DNA of 64,000 nucleotides from Streptomyces sp. NBC_00414 (GCF_036038375.1 NZ_CP107935.1:1116001-1180000), one strand, 5' to 3'; numbered from the stretch's first letter, positions 32,507 through 42,060 are shown. Numbers and translations: made by a program. The notes: a model not told the origin generated them from the letters alone.

Positions 32507-35083
32507 GTGATCACCCCCACCCGAACACCCACTCGCCTTCCCACCCGCACGAGATCCCGTATCGGGTCCCGCACCCGAACCGCCCTGCTCACCGCCGTAC
32601 TTGGAGTCAGCGCCATGGCAGGCACCCTCCCCGCGTCCGGGGCCACGACCGCCGGCGAACCGCAGCGCGTAGCCGTCGACCTCGCCGCCTCCGAAGGCCC
32701 GGTGATGCGCGGTGCCAACGGAACGCTGTACGGGCTCAGCGACGACGGCGTGCCCAGTGACGCCGCGCTGGCACCCCTGAAGATCACCAGTGTCTCGCAG
32801 AAGCCTGAGGGCGGCGCCCAGCATCCCAACGGGGACGCGCTCACGGTCTCCAAGTCGTTCTTCCGCAACGGCGGCGGCGAGATCAACGTCATGATGCAGG
32901 ACATCTACGCCAAGTGGCCGTACGAGGATCTCGGCATCGACGACTACCTGCCCAAGGTCGACAAGATCGTGAAGGAGGTGGCGGCGGACCCGAACAGCGA
33001 GCGGTTCGTCTACATCCCGTTCAACGAACCCGACCAGATCTGGTACGACCTCGGCACCTCCGACCAGGCGCGGTACGAGGCCGACCGCGACCGGTTCTTC
33101 AAGGACTGGAAGACGGTGTACCAGCGGATACGGGCCGCCGACCCCGATGCCAGGATCGCCGGGCCGAACGAATCCTCGTACCACACACGCCTGTTGACCG
33201 ATTTTCTCGCCTTCGCGAAGCGGGAGAACGTCCTCCCCCAGATCATGACCTGGCACGAGCTGGGCTCCGGCTCGCTGCGGGACTTCCAGGGGCACTACGA
33301 CACCTACCGCTCGATCGAACGTGAACTCGGCGTCGCGCCACTCAAGATCAACATCGACGAGTACGCCAACCGCCGCGACCTGTCCGTGCCCGGGCAACTC
33401 GTGCAGTGGGTCTCGATGTTCGAGCGCAACAAGGTGTACGCCAACCAGGCCTACTGGGACGCGGCCGGCAACCTCGACGGCAACGTGGTGCGCTCGAACA
33501 TCCCCAACGGCGGCTGGTGGTTCTTCCGTTGGTACGCGGGGCTGACCGGCGACACAGTCAAGGTGACTCCGCCACAGGCCGACACCATCGACACCCTCCA
33601 GGGCCTGGCGTCGTACGACAGGGAGCGGCGTCAGGCGCAGGTCCTGCTCGGTGGTTCCGCCGGTGACTCCGACGTCGTGGTCGAGAACGTGTCCCGGTCC
33701 GTCTTGGGCCGCACGGTCACCGCGACCGTCGCCGAGGCGGCCTGGTCCGGCTACGAGGGGCCGCACGCGGCGCCGCGTGTGCTCACGCGGACGAAGGTCC
33801 AGGTGGCGGCCGACGGCTCGGTGAGCGTACCGCTGCGCGGCACGCACAAGATGTCCGCCTACCGGATCGTCCTGACCCCGGGCGGTTCCGGCACCCCGTC
33901 CACCGCCGTCGTCCCGTGGACCGGCTCGTACGAGGCCGAGGACGCGGCCATCACCGGCGGTCAGATCTACACGCAGGGCACGGTCGCCAACGCCAACGGC
34001 TACGCGGCCTCCGGGACGAAGGACGTCGGCTCGCTCGACTCGGCGGCCAGCAAGGTCGACTTCACGGTGACGGTCCCGAGGACGGGGACGTACGACCTGG
34101 CGATCCTGTACGGCAACCAGTCCGGGACACCCGCCACGCAGAAGCTCATCGTCGACGGCGGGGACCCGGTCACGGTCGCCTACCCCTCCACCGAGAACTG
34201 GACCTACCGCGCCAAGAAGGACCTGTCCGTAGAGCTGTCCGCAGGCACCCATGTCCTGACACTGGCCAAGGGCGACGCCGAGGTCACCCTCGACCGCGTC
34301 GACCTGACCGCCCGTACCGCCGCCGAGCCCTCCGCCTCCTACGAGGCCACGCTGGCGGACATCAGCGGGAAGCCGGCCTTCGACTACTCCTCGTCGGCCG
34401 GTGTCGGCACGGGCTCACTGGTACTGCGCCCGGGTGACGAGGCTGTCTTCGACGTCTACGCGCCGCGTGACGGCTACTTCACGGTGTTCCCGCGTGCCTC
34501 GGCGGCGGTGCAGCTCGCCCTGCACGGAGAGACGGTGACGGCGGCGCCCGACCGGCCCCTGCGGCTGTATCTCGTGGCGGGCAACAACCGTGTCCGGGCG
34601 ACGGCCGACCGCTCCGCCGTCCGCTCCCTCGACGTCTCGGGCGCCGGCTCGACCGCCGGCACGCTCTCCTACGAGGGCGCCTCGGCGACCCTGGCCGGCG
34701 GGGCCAGGCTCGTCGGCTCCGCGTACGCTTCCGCCGGTTCCTACATCGGGGAATTCGGCAACAGCGCCTCCAGCACCGCCGAGTTCACGGTGGACGCCCC
34801 CAGGGCCGGCCGCCATCTCCTGGTCGTCCACTACGCGCACAACGACCGGCGCGACAACGGCCACGCCTACAACACGGACATCATGTCCCGTACGGCGGAC
34901 ATCACGGTGGGTACCGCCGCTCCCCTCACGGCCACTTTCAAGAACACCTGGGGCTGGGACGACTACTGGACACTCAGTGTCCCCGTGGACCTGAAGAAGG
35001 GCTCCAACAGGGTGATCTTCGCAAACGCGAGCGCCTGGGCCCCGAACATCGACCGGATCGAGCTGGGCCGGGTCGTCGGCTGA
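32507..35083 (+). CDS. Secreted clan GH-A glycoside hydrolase with carbohydrate-binding modules
   Basis: GTG 32507 with GGAGGT, 858 aa. An Arg/Thr/Pro-repetitive n-region and hydrophobic core (about residues 24-46) form a signal peptide. Residues 55-370 look like a GH39-type clan A barrel: acid/base Glu174 in IPFNEPDQ and nucleophile Glu285 in INIDEYA. A C-terminal beta domain comes next. A CBM35/CBM6-like module (about 470-605, starting SYEAEDAAITGG) and a further beta-rich module (about 715-858) end the protein. Exact GH family and substrate cannot be fixed by eye. Downstream of and probably co-transcribed with the LacI gene; it would release oligosaccharides that the cytoplasmic alpha-galactosidase finishes. 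Confidence 0.85.
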   Translation: MITPTRTPTRLPTRTRSRIGSRTRTALLTAVLGVSAMAGTLPASGATTAGEPQRVAVDLAASEGPVMRGANGTLYGLSDDGVPSDAALAPLKITSVSQKPEGGAQHPNGDALTVSKSFFRNGGGEINVMMQDIYAKWPYEDLGIDDYLPKVDKIVKEVAADPNSERFVYIPFNEPDQIWYDLGTSDQARYEADRDRFFKDWKTVYQRIRAADPDARIAGPNESSYHTRLLTDFLAFAKRENVLPQIMTWHELGSGSLRDFQGHYDTYRSIERELGVAPLKINIDEYANRRDLSVPGQLVQWVSMFERNKVYANQAYWDAAGNLDGNVVRSNIPNGGWWFFRWYAGLTGDTVKVTPPQADTIDTLQGLASYDRERRQAQVLLGGSAGDSDVVVENVSRSVLGRTVTATVAEAAWSGYEGPHAAPRVLTRTKVQVAADGSVSVPLRGTHKMSAYRIVLTPGGSGTPSTAVVPWTGSYEAEDAAITGGQIYTQGTVANANGYAASGTKDVGSLDSAASKVDFTVTVPRTGTYDLAILYGNQSGTPATQKLIVDGGDPVTVAYPSTENWTYRAKKDLSVELSAGTHVLTLAKGDAEVTLDRVDLTARTAAEPSASYEATLADISGKPAFDYSSSAGVGTGSLVLRPGDEAVFDVYAPRDGYFTVFPRASAAVQLALHGETVTAAPDRPLRLYLVAGNNRVRATADRSAVRSLDVSGAGSTAGTLSYEGASATLAGGARLVGSAYASAGSYIGEFGNSASSTAEFTVDAPRAGRHLLVVHYAHNDRRDNGHAYNTDIMSRTADITVGTAAPLTATFKNTWGWDDYWTLSVPVDLKKGSNRVIFANASAWAPNIDRIELGRVVG

Positions 35084-35118
35084 GCGCTCCGCCGACGGCG
35101 CCGCCGGAAGCCCGGTGA

Positions 35119-35190
35119 GTCGGCTGCGGGTGCGTCGTGGCTTGTCGCGCAGTTCCCCGCGCCCCCGAAGGGGCTCGGCCCCGCCGGAAC
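35119..35190. repeat. Dispersed Streptomyces intergenic repeat, copy 1
   Basis: The stretch contains TTGTCGCGCAGTTCCCCGCG and flanking CCCCCGAAGGGG. I remember this sequence, in the reverse orientation GCGCGGGGAACTGCGCGAC, as a very frequent intergenic element in Streptomyces genomes. A diverged copy lies at 49601-49630. Function unknown; it often lies near gene ends. Confidence 0.6.
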
Positions 35191-35251
35191 TGATCGTGAG
35201 GGTCCTGCGAAGCAGGGTTTCGACCGAGGTCGGAGCGTTAAGGTTCGCAAC

Positions 35252-38200
35252 ATGAACGCACGGCTGGATCTTCTCCGCACGGTGGCCCCCGGTGCCACGG
35301 AAAGCGAGGTCTTCCGGCTGGCACTTCAGCACGCGATGGGAGAACTGGGCGCGCTGGGTGGAGCGATTCACCTGCGCGGGCCCATGTCCGCCCTGAGACT
35401 GGTGTCGGCGGTCGGCCTGCCGTCCGCCCTCACCCGTTCATGGGAGATCGTCGACCAGGAGGGACCGTCGGCCCCGGCCCTCGCCCTCCACCAGGGCAGT
35501 GGCGTATGGGTCCCGACGGACTCCGAAGGGCCGGCAGGGGCCGCCCGGGAAGCCGCCGCCCGGTCTTCGGCGGAGCCGAGCGGCGCCTTCCGGCCCGGCT
35601 CCGGTCTCGCCGCCCTGCCGGTCTCCAGCGAGAACCGCCGCATCGGCGCGCTCACCCTCCTGACGGGCGACCGGGGCGAACCCACCTCCGGACAGTGGGA
35701 CTTCCTGCGGGCCGTCGTCGCCTGGGCCGAGGAACGCATCCTGCAGGCGCCGCTGCCGTCCGGCCCCGTACACACCGAGCTGCACGGTGAACGCCTGCGG
35801 CAGGCGCTCAAGGAGGTCAGCGTCGGATCGTGGGACTGGGACATCCGTACCGGCGACCTGATCTGGGACGAGGCGGCGCTGGAGCTCTACGGCACCATGC
35901 CCGCCGACTTCACCGGCAGGATCGAGAACTGGATGAGGATCGTCCACCCCGACGATCTGGCACCCACACTCGCGGCGGCGCAGCGGGCCATCCACGGCCA
36001 CACCGTGTTCGAGGCCGAGTACCGGGTGCGGCGGCTGGACGGCTCGTACGGCTGGACCCGGGCCCGCGGCAGGGCGACGTACGACGACCGGGGCGAGGCC
36101 CTGCGGATGATCGGCGTGGGCTGGGAGAGCAACGAGTCCCGCAGCGCCCGCGACGCCCTCAGCCGGGCCCTGCGCCATATGAGCGACGGCTTCCTCTCCG
36201 TGGACGAACAGTGGCGGATCACCTTCGCCAACCTGGAGGCGGAACGCACCCTGGGCTTCTCCGAGGAGGAGTTGTTCGGGCGCGTCCTGTGGGACCTGCC
36301 CTCCGCACGGCGGATCCCCGGCCTCGAGGCCCGCTGCCGAGAAGCCGCCGCCCAGGAGAAGCCCGTCGGTTTCGACGTCCGCACACCCCACACAGGCCGC
36401 CTCTTCCACCTGCGGCTGGTCCCCGGACCCGACGGCCGCACCCTGTACTTCACCGACGTGACCGACAAGCGGCGGCAGGCCGAGGAGCGCCGGTCGGCCG
36501 AACTGGCGGCCGCCGAGCGGGCGGCCCGGATCGCCGAGCTGACCGAGGAACTCGCCAGGGCGACGACCTCACAGGACGTGGTGGACGCGGTCGCCCGCCG
36601 GGTACTGCCGCCGTTCGCCGCCACCGGGCTGCTGATGCAGGTGGTCGAGGGCGACCGGCTGCACCGGGTCGGGTCCGTCGGCTACTCGGAGGAGTTCCTG
36701 GACGTGCTCGACCGCCGCCCCCGGGGTGTCGGCGACCCGGCCTGGGACCCGATCATGTCCGGCACGCCGCTGTTCCTGTCCTCCGTGGCGGAGTTCACCG
36801 CGCACTCGCCGGACCGCGCCGGCCTGCCCGCTCAGGCCGGCAAGCAGGCCTGGGCGTTCCTGCCGCTGGCCGCGTCCGGGCACACGTTCGGCGTATGCAT
36901 CGTCTCCTTCGACCGGCCGCGCCTGCTCACCGACGAGGAACGCACCCTGCTGACCACCATCAGCGCGCTCGTCGCGCAGGCCCTGGAACGAGCCCGGCTC
37001 TACGACGCCGAACACGCCCGGTCCCGCGAACTCCAGCGCAGCCTGCTCCCCCAGGGGCTTCCCGAGCTGGCCGCGTGCACGACCGCCGCCCGGTATCTTC
37101 CCGCGGGCCAGGGCATGGACGTGGGCGGCGACTGGTACGACATCATCCCGCTGTCCGGCGGCCAGGTCGCCCTGGTCGTGGGCGATGTCATGGGTCACGG
37201 CCTGCCCGAGGCGGCCACCATGGGCCGCCTGCGCACCGCCGTGCACACCCTGGCCGACCTCGAACTGCCCCCCGACGAGATCATGAGCCACCTGAACGAC
37301 CTCGTCGGCGGCATGAGCGAGGAGTCGTACGCCACCTGTCTGTACGCGCTCTACGACTCCACCACCCAGACCTGCTCCATCGCCCGTGCGGGACATCCGC
37401 CGCCGGCCCTGGTCCATCCCGACGGCAGCGTCCACTTCCCGGAGCCGGCCGCCGATCCGCCGCTGGGCGCGGCGAAGCCGCCGTTCGAGACGGTCGAGAT
37501 CGCGGTGCCCGAGGGAAGTCTGCTCGTGCTCTACACCGACGGCCTGGTCGAGTCGGCGAAACGGGACATCGACACGGGCATGGCCGATCTGGCCCGGCTT
37601 CTGCACACCACCCACGAGGACGGCACCGGCGCCGACCTGGAGCGCCTCTGCGACACCCTGACGGCCGGTCTGCTGCCCACCGACCAGCAGGCGGCCGACG
37701 ACGCGGCGTTCCTCGTCGCCCGCCTCCATGCCCTGCCCAAGGACAGGATGGCGGCCTGGCCCCTCCCCAGGGACCCGAAGGCGGCCGGCCAGGCCCGCCA
37801 CCATGTCCGCGGGCAACTGGCCGACTGGGGCCTGGACGACCTGGCACCCACCACGGAACTGCTGGTCAGCGAGCTGGTGGGCAATGTCGTACGCCATGCC
37901 AAGGGCCCTGTCCGGCTGCGGCTGCTGTACGGCGCCGAGCTGATCTGTGAGGTCTTCGACGGCAGCCTGACGATGCCCCGGATCCGCCGCGCGACGGAGA
38001 GCGACGAGGGAGGCCGCGGACTGCAGTTGGTCAGGGCGCTCTCCGAGCGCTGGGGCGTGCGCTACACACAGACGGGCAAGTGCATCTGGACCGAGCAGGT
38101 GCTGCTCGGACCGGACGGCCACGAGGACGGCACGCCTGCGGGCCAGGACCCGACACTCGACCCGGACATGTTCGCCGCGGACCTGGAGGACCTCCTGTCC

Positions 38201-38284
38201 GAAGACACCGCGGACACCGCGGACACCGCGGACACCGACGACGCCACCGGAGAGGCCGGAGAGGCCGGAGGCAGGGAGTCGTAG
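35252..38284 (+). CDS. Multi-sensor PP2C phosphatase with C-terminal anti-sigma-type ATPase (GAF-PAS-PAS-GAF-PP2C-HATPase)
   Basis: ATG 35252; TAAGGT at 35239-35244 is 7 nt before it, so the mRNA may be leaderless. The 1010-aa protein reads: GAF-like (1-160), PAS (185-300; SWDWDIRTGDLIWDEAALELYG), second PAS (305-410), coiled linker, GAF (430-590) and PP2C/SpoIIE (600-825; GGDWYDII, GDVMGHG, YTDGLVES, ADDAAFL). A GHKL ATPase domain ends the fold (835-950; LLVSELVGNVVRHAKG, GRGLQLVRALSERWG). The acidic tail includes three exact 9-bp GACACCGCG repeats (38204-38230). Combining phosphatase and kinase-like switch domains in one chain suggests that it sets the phosphorylation state of an anti-anti-sigma factor in response to several signals, possibly light, redox or small ligands. 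Confidence 0.92.
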   Translation: MNARLDLLRTVAPGATESEVFRLALQHAMGELGALGGAIHLRGPMSALRLVSAVGLPSALTRSWEIVDQEGPSAPALALHQGSGVWVPTDSEGPAGAAREAAARSSAEPSGAFRPGSGLAALPVSSENRRIGALTLLTGDRGEPTSGQWDFLRAVVAWAEERILQAPLPSGPVHTELHGERLRQALKEVSVGSWDWDIRTGDLIWDEAALELYGTMPADFTGRIENWMRIVHPDDLAPTLAAAQRAIHGHTVFEAEYRVRRLDGSYGWTRARGRATYDDRGEALRMIGVGWESNESRSARDALSRALRHMSDGFLSVDEQWRITFANLEAERTLGFSEEELFGRVLWDLPSARRIPGLEARCREAAAQEKPVGFDVRTPHTGRLFHLRLVPGPDGRTLYFTDVTDKRRQAEERRSAELAAAERAARIAELTEELARATTSQDVVDAVARRVLPPFAATGLLMQVVEGDRLHRVGSVGYSEEFLDVLDRRPRGVGDPAWDPIMSGTPLFLSSVAEFTAHSPDRAGLPAQAGKQAWAFLPLAASGHTFGVCIVSFDRPRLLTDEERTLLTTISALVAQALERARLYDAEHARSRELQRSLLPQGLPELAACTTAARYLPAGQGMDVGGDWYDIIPLSGGQVALVVGDVMGHGLPEAATMGRLRTAVHTLADLELPPDEIMSHLNDLVGGMSEESYATCLYALYDSTTQTCSIARAGHPPPALVHPDGSVHFPEPAADPPLGAAKPPFETVEIAVPEGSLLVLYTDGLVESAKRDIDTGMADLARLLHTTHEDGTGADLERLCDTLTAGLLPTDQQAADDAAFLVARLHALPKDRMAAWPLPRDPKAAGQARHHVRGQLADWGLDDLAPTTELLVSELVGNVVRHAKGPVRLRLLYGAELICEVFDGSLTMPRIRRATESDEGGRGLQLVRALSERWGVRYTQTGKCIWTEQVLLGPDGHEDGTPAGQDPTLDPDMFAADLEDLLSEDTADTADTADTDDATGEAGEAGGRES

Positions 38285-38670
38285 GGGGCGCGCGGGACGG
38301 CCGGGCGAGAAGGGCCGCGGCGACCACTCCGCCGCTCCGGCACCGTCGCCGCGCCGGTGCCGCGTAGGACCAGGTGCGGGGTGAGTACGACCTCGCTGGA
38401 CCCGGTGCGGCCGTGGTCGAGGCGTTCGACGGCGGACGTGACCGCGTGCCTGGCCTGCTCCTCGGCGCTCTGACTGACCGTGGTCAGGTCGAAGCAGCTC
38501 AGCCGGGACAGCGTGTCGTCGTAACCGACCACCGACACCTCGCCCGAGCCTCCTTCGACCAGCACCGGCCTGCCGAGTACCTCTTCGACGACGCGCAGCC
38601 CGAGGCCCGTACGCGCGGGGCCCGTCAGATCGTCGCGGGCCCTCGACTGCCGTACTTCGCGGGCGGGGTG
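38285..38670 (-). pseudogene. Remnant of a LacI-family regulator (C-terminal part only)
   Basis: Reading leftwards, the frame encodes EVSVVGYDDTLSRLSCFDLTTV, then SQSAEEQARHAVTSAVERL and VVLTPHLVLRGTGAAT, the standard C-terminal end of LacI regulators. Upstream, only a distorted piece (ARTGLGLRVVEEVLGRPV) remains, with no DNA-binding domain or start. The frame has no stop where LacI proteins usually end and would run on antisense into the phosphatase gene. I read it as a 3' fragment left by deletion. Confidence 0.75.
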
Positions 38671-38709
38671 CCGATGGAGGCGCCGGGCATGGGCACGTCC
38701 GCCCGGGTG

Positions 38710-40257
38710 TCACCGGCTGAGCTTCTCGCGTGCCTCCGGGGCCGAGGCGTGCTCCCACACAGCGGGCAGCTCCCGCTCCCTGTCCGCGGCGCGGGCCTGC
38801 TCGGTGCCGTACAGCAGGCCCCACGTGAAGCCCGCCTCGCCCGCGGTCTGGGCCGCCACGGCAAGGTCCCTGAGGGCGCCCCGGGCGACCACGCTGTCCT
38901 GGTGGTCGCCGAGGACCTTCTGCACCGCCTTGACCCGCTTGCCCAGGCTCTTGGCCGGCTTGCCGAGGGCCGGACGGGCCACCTCCGTGGCGTAGCGGAC
39001 CTTCTTCGCCGCCTTGCGCGCCTCGTGGAGGGCCACATCGCGCTCGGGGCCCGGCGACAGTTCCAGGGCGTCGGTCATGCGCCCGGCCAGTCGCCCGTAC
39101 TCCTTGAGGACGGCCTTGGCCATGACCTTGCCGGCGGGCGCGGTGGCCTTGCCCGCCTTGCCGGTACGCAGCGGGGGCCGCTCCAGCAGCGCGGCGAGGG
39201 AGTCCAGCAGGGCCAGGTAGCGAGGTGAGCCCAGGGCGTCGAGACTGCGCAGATGGGACTCCGTACTGTCGACGACGTTCCACACCCGCAGCCGTGCGGC
39301 GACGGGACCGAGGAGCAATTCCCGCGGCAGGGCCTCGATGTCCCCGCTGAGTCGCTCCATCAGTACTTCCTGATCGCGCTCGGCGCCCAGCTCGCCGGCC
39401 AGCCACTTCAGCTCGCCGCGGATCGCGTCGGTGACACGGCGGTCGAGAACGGACCGGTAGGACCGCAGACAGCTGCGCAGGCGGCGGCAGGCGACACGCA
39501 TCCTGTGCACCGAGTCGGGCCGGTTGCGGCGCACGGCCGGGTCCAGGGCGGTCAGGGCACGGACCTGCTCCCGCACGTAGGCGAGGACCTGCGCGCCGGC
39601 CTGAGCGGGGTCCGGGGCGGCGGACTCGTCGGGTGCGCCGGCCGTGGCGGGCGCGGTCTCGTCCAGTGCCCGGGCCAGCTTGGACGGGGAGTGCGCCCTT
39701 GCGATCCCCTTCTTGCGCAGCTTCTTCTCCACTGCGTCGAGGAGGGCGGGATCGGCGTCCTCGGCCAGTTCCACCTCCATCTCGTTCCACGCGGCGCTCC
39801 TGCCCTCCGCGCGCAGGGACTCCGCGCGGACCGTGTCGACGCACACCTCGGCACGCATCGTGCCGTCGGCGTCGACGAGGTGGCGCACCTCGCGCGTCGA
39901 GCGGATACGGACCACCGGGGTCAGCTCCGCGCCGCGGGTACGGGACTTGGTCAGGTCGAGCAGCGCGTCCGGGACTGTGTCGGTGAGGGCGGACCGGATC
40001 TCCTCCCGGCTGTCGCCCGACAGCGGCAGCTTGAGGTGCCACCCGGCGTCGGCGCCACCGGTCCTGCGGCGCAGCGTGACCGAGGAGCCGGACAGGCGGA
40101 GATCGTCGGTGTCGTAGTAGACCGCGTCCAGTTCCTCGGGGCTTCGGTCGACGACCGCCGCGACACCCTCCACACGCTCCAACCCGGGCAGCCAGGAGGT
40201 GCCCGCGGACGAAGGGACTTCGTACTTTCGTTCTGTCTCTCGTATCGACTGGACCAT
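38710..40257 (-). CDS. CYTH-CHAD domain protein
   Basis: Start at ATG 40257 (MVQSIRETERKYEV), 515 aa. The CYTH domain begins with the EXEXK motif (ETERK) and continues with AVYYDTDDLRL, a Lys/Arg-rich tunnel and EMEVELAEDAD. After a linker, the CHAD domain has the His-containing helices VHRMRVACRRLRSCLRSY, LHEARKAAKKVRYATE and LGDHQDSV. CYTH domains bind and split triphosphates, and CHAD domains bind polyphosphate. No ribosome binding site is obvious. It is in the same window as ppk2 but not close to it, so a joint polyphosphate role is only possible. Confidence 0.93.
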   Translation of the reverse strand: MVQSIRETERKYEVPSSAGTSWLPGLERVEGVAAVVDRSPEELDAVYYDTDDLRLSGSSVTLRRRTGGADAGWHLKLPLSGDSREEIRSALTDTVPDALLDLTKSRTRGAELTPVVRIRSTREVRHLVDADGTMRAEVCVDTVRAESLRAEGRSAAWNEMEVELAEDADPALLDAVEKKLRKKGIARAHSPSKLARALDETAPATAGAPDESAAPDPAQAGAQVLAYVREQVRALTALDPAVRRNRPDSVHRMRVACRRLRSCLRSYRSVLDRRVTDAIRGELKWLAGELGAERDQEVLMERLSGDIEALPRELLLGPVAARLRVWNVVDSTESHLRSLDALGSPRYLALLDSLAALLERPPLRTGKAGKATAPAGKVMAKAVLKEYGRLAGRMTDALELSPGPERDVALHEARKAAKKVRYATEVARPALGKPAKSLGKRVKAVQKVLGDHQDSVVARGALRDLAVAAQTAGEAGFTWGLLYGTEQARAADRERELPAVWEHASAPEAREKLSR

Positions 40258-40513
40258 GTAGTACCGGTAGACACAATCCGCCGAACGAAACACGAACTTG
40301 GACGTTGTCGGGCTTTCCGGGTGAGCGGGAGCGGTGGCGCAGGCCGCCACGGGTGCGTCATCCAGGGGCCGTTGCTCCGGTGCGGACGCCGTTGGCCCCG
40401 CGCGGCACGTCACCCCCGTACGGGCTGTGGACCCGGCGTGCCGTGCCGGTTCACCATGCGTGGAGGGGGCGCGCCGACCGGCGGGGCTCCGCGTGCCGTG
40501 CGGGAGGGTACTC

Positions 40514-41356
40514 ATGGCCGAGGAGCGGGCGGCACCGGCGGCGGCACCTCGATCGCGGCCCTCCATGCCGTGGCGCGTACTGATCGTGTTCGCGGTCGCC
40601 GTCGGCCTCTTCTGGTTCGTCTTCCACGGGGCTCCGATCAGCCGTTCCTACGACCGTCCCACGCACGCCGTGCGGGCCATGCTGACCACCGCTCTCGTCG
40701 TCCCGGTGGTCCTGGTCGCGTGGCGGGTGACGGACCGCCGCCCCTGGGCCGAGCTGGGCCTGCCCGCGCCACGGGTGGCGGGACGGCATCTGCTGCTGGG
40801 GCTGGTCTATTGGGCGGCGCCCGCCGCGGTCGGCTTCGGGCTCTGCCTGGGACTCGGCTGGGTCGAGGTCACGCCACGGACCTCCGTCGCGGAGATCGTC
40901 GGAGTGACGGCTCTCCTCGTCGTGCTGGTCTTCCTCTACGAGGCGCTGCCCGAGGAACTCGTCTTCCGGGGCTACCTGCAGCGCAACCTCCTGGCCGCGC
41001 TGCCCCGTTGGCAGGCGGTCGCCGCACAGGCCGTGCTCTTCGCCCTCTTCGGTTTTCTGCTCAGGGTGGCCGTCACCCCGGACCGGCTCCTCGTCTTCTT
41101 CGCGTTCGCGCTCGTACTGGGGGTCTTCCGTGTCGCCACCGGCGACATCGCGGCCGGTATCGGATTCCATCTCGCCTTCCAGACCGTCGCGCAGCTCTTC
41201 GACAGCGAGGGCGCGGTCTTCGAGGTGTCAGGACAGGCCACCCTCGGAGTGCTCGCCCTGGGCGGTCTGCCCTTCACCGTGGGCTGGCTGGCCATGACAC
41301 AGTTCCGCGGCGAACGCCCGGACTGGAACACTCCGCAGGGTTGGAGGCAGGTCTGA
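40514..41356 (+). CDS. CPBP-family intramembrane protease-like protein
   Basis: ATG 40514 with GGGAGGG, 280 aa, about eight hydrophobic segments. Motif 1 of the family is complete (ALPEELVFRGYLQR, EExxxR). Motif 2, usually FxxxH, reads FALFGFL, so its His is missing. Motif 3, usually HxxxN/B, reads FHLAFQT. It may therefore be an inactive or altered member. CPBP proteins range from prenyl-protein endopeptidases to bacteriocin immunity proteins. It is divergent from CYTH-CHAD. Confidence 0.82.
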   Translation: MAEERAAPAAAPRSRPSMPWRVLIVFAVAVGLFWFVFHGAPISRSYDRPTHAVRAMLTTALVVPVVLVAWRVTDRRPWAELGLPAPRVAGRHLLLGLVYWAAPAAVGFGLCLGLGWVEVTPRTSVAEIVGVTALLVVLVFLYEALPEELVFRGYLQRNLLAALPRWQAVAAQAVLFALFGFLLRVAVTPDRLLVFFAFALVLGVFRVATGDIAAGIGFHLAFQTVAQLFDSEGAVFEVSGQATLGVLALGGLPFTVGWLAMTQFRGERPDWNTPQGWRQV

Positions 41357-41582
41357 GGCCCGTCCCGTAACCGATCTTCGCCATGCCCGCGGTGCGGTCA
41401 GCGATGATCCGCTCGGCCGCCGACTTCCAGACACCGCGGAACCGGGCGAGTTGGCGCATCGTCAGGTGCGCGCCAGTTCAGGTGCGCGCGCCAGTACGGC
41501 CCAGGGGACCCGCTCCGGTGGCCGGAACCGGCTTTCCCCGGCGTTGTCGGAGGCATCGGGCAGACTGCGCCGTACGACCTCG

Positions 41583-42060
41583 GTGACCGCGCACGACTAC
41601 GCCTGGATCCGAGGACGGTGAGCTCCGTACGACGTTCGAGGGCCCCTCGTCGCGCTACGGCAGCACCCCCGACGAACTGATCCCCCTGCTGCGCGAGGTC
41701 GGCTTCCCGCTGACCTCCGAGGGAGCGCACGACGAGAGCGCCCCGGACGTCGACCGGAAGGCGGCCGTCCTCGCCCTGGCCGAGAGACTCACCGGCATAC
41801 GCGTCACCGAATCCCTCCTCCAGGACGCTGCCTACGAGCTGGGGCTCGTCCCCGAACAGCCCGCCGAGGAGTGGACCGGCGTGGTCACAGACATCACCGA
41901 TGCCCACAGGGAGCGCTTCCACAGGGAATGGACCTACGAGGAGACAGCGGCGGCATCGGAGCGCGCACGGGCGGAGGCGAACGCACCGGTCGTCGTCACC
42001 TACAACGACCCGCCGACCGTGGATCGCTCGGAGGTCCGTTCGAAACACGAGACAGGCGAG
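41583..42060 (+). pseudogene. Decayed DUF6461-type gene (internal deletion and frameshift)
   Basis: GTG 41583 begins VTAHDYAWIR, the usual N-terminus of DUF6461 proteins. The frame then shifts, and the following frame reads EDGELRTTFEGPSSRYG and later PDELIPLLREVGFPLTSEG, which fits the middle and C-terminal part of the same family. The central 60-70 residues expected between them are missing. The C-terminal frame has no proper stop and enters a GAGCGAGCG-type repetitive stretch (42055-42130). I infer a single deletion that also broke the frame. The preceding 41357-41580 holds no gene I can support. Confidence 0.65.

Noticed and set aside
38204..38239. Short tandem repeat GACACCGCG as a CRISPR-like array
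   Set aside because: Units are adjacent without spacers and encode an acidic Thr-Ala-Asp tail in frame; this is a coding microsatellite.
36569..40276. Very long minus-strand open frame (over 1200 codons) across the phosphatase and CYTH-CHAD region
   Set aside because: Arg/Gly/Pro-rich composition and no domain; it is the antisense and out-of-frame shadow of two well supported genes, caused by high GC.
41274..41459. Minus-strand 61-codon frame with FRGVWKSAAERIIADRTAG, possible transposase fragment
   Set aside because: It overlaps the end of the CPBP gene and I could not match it to a transposase family; kept only as unexplained leftover DNA.
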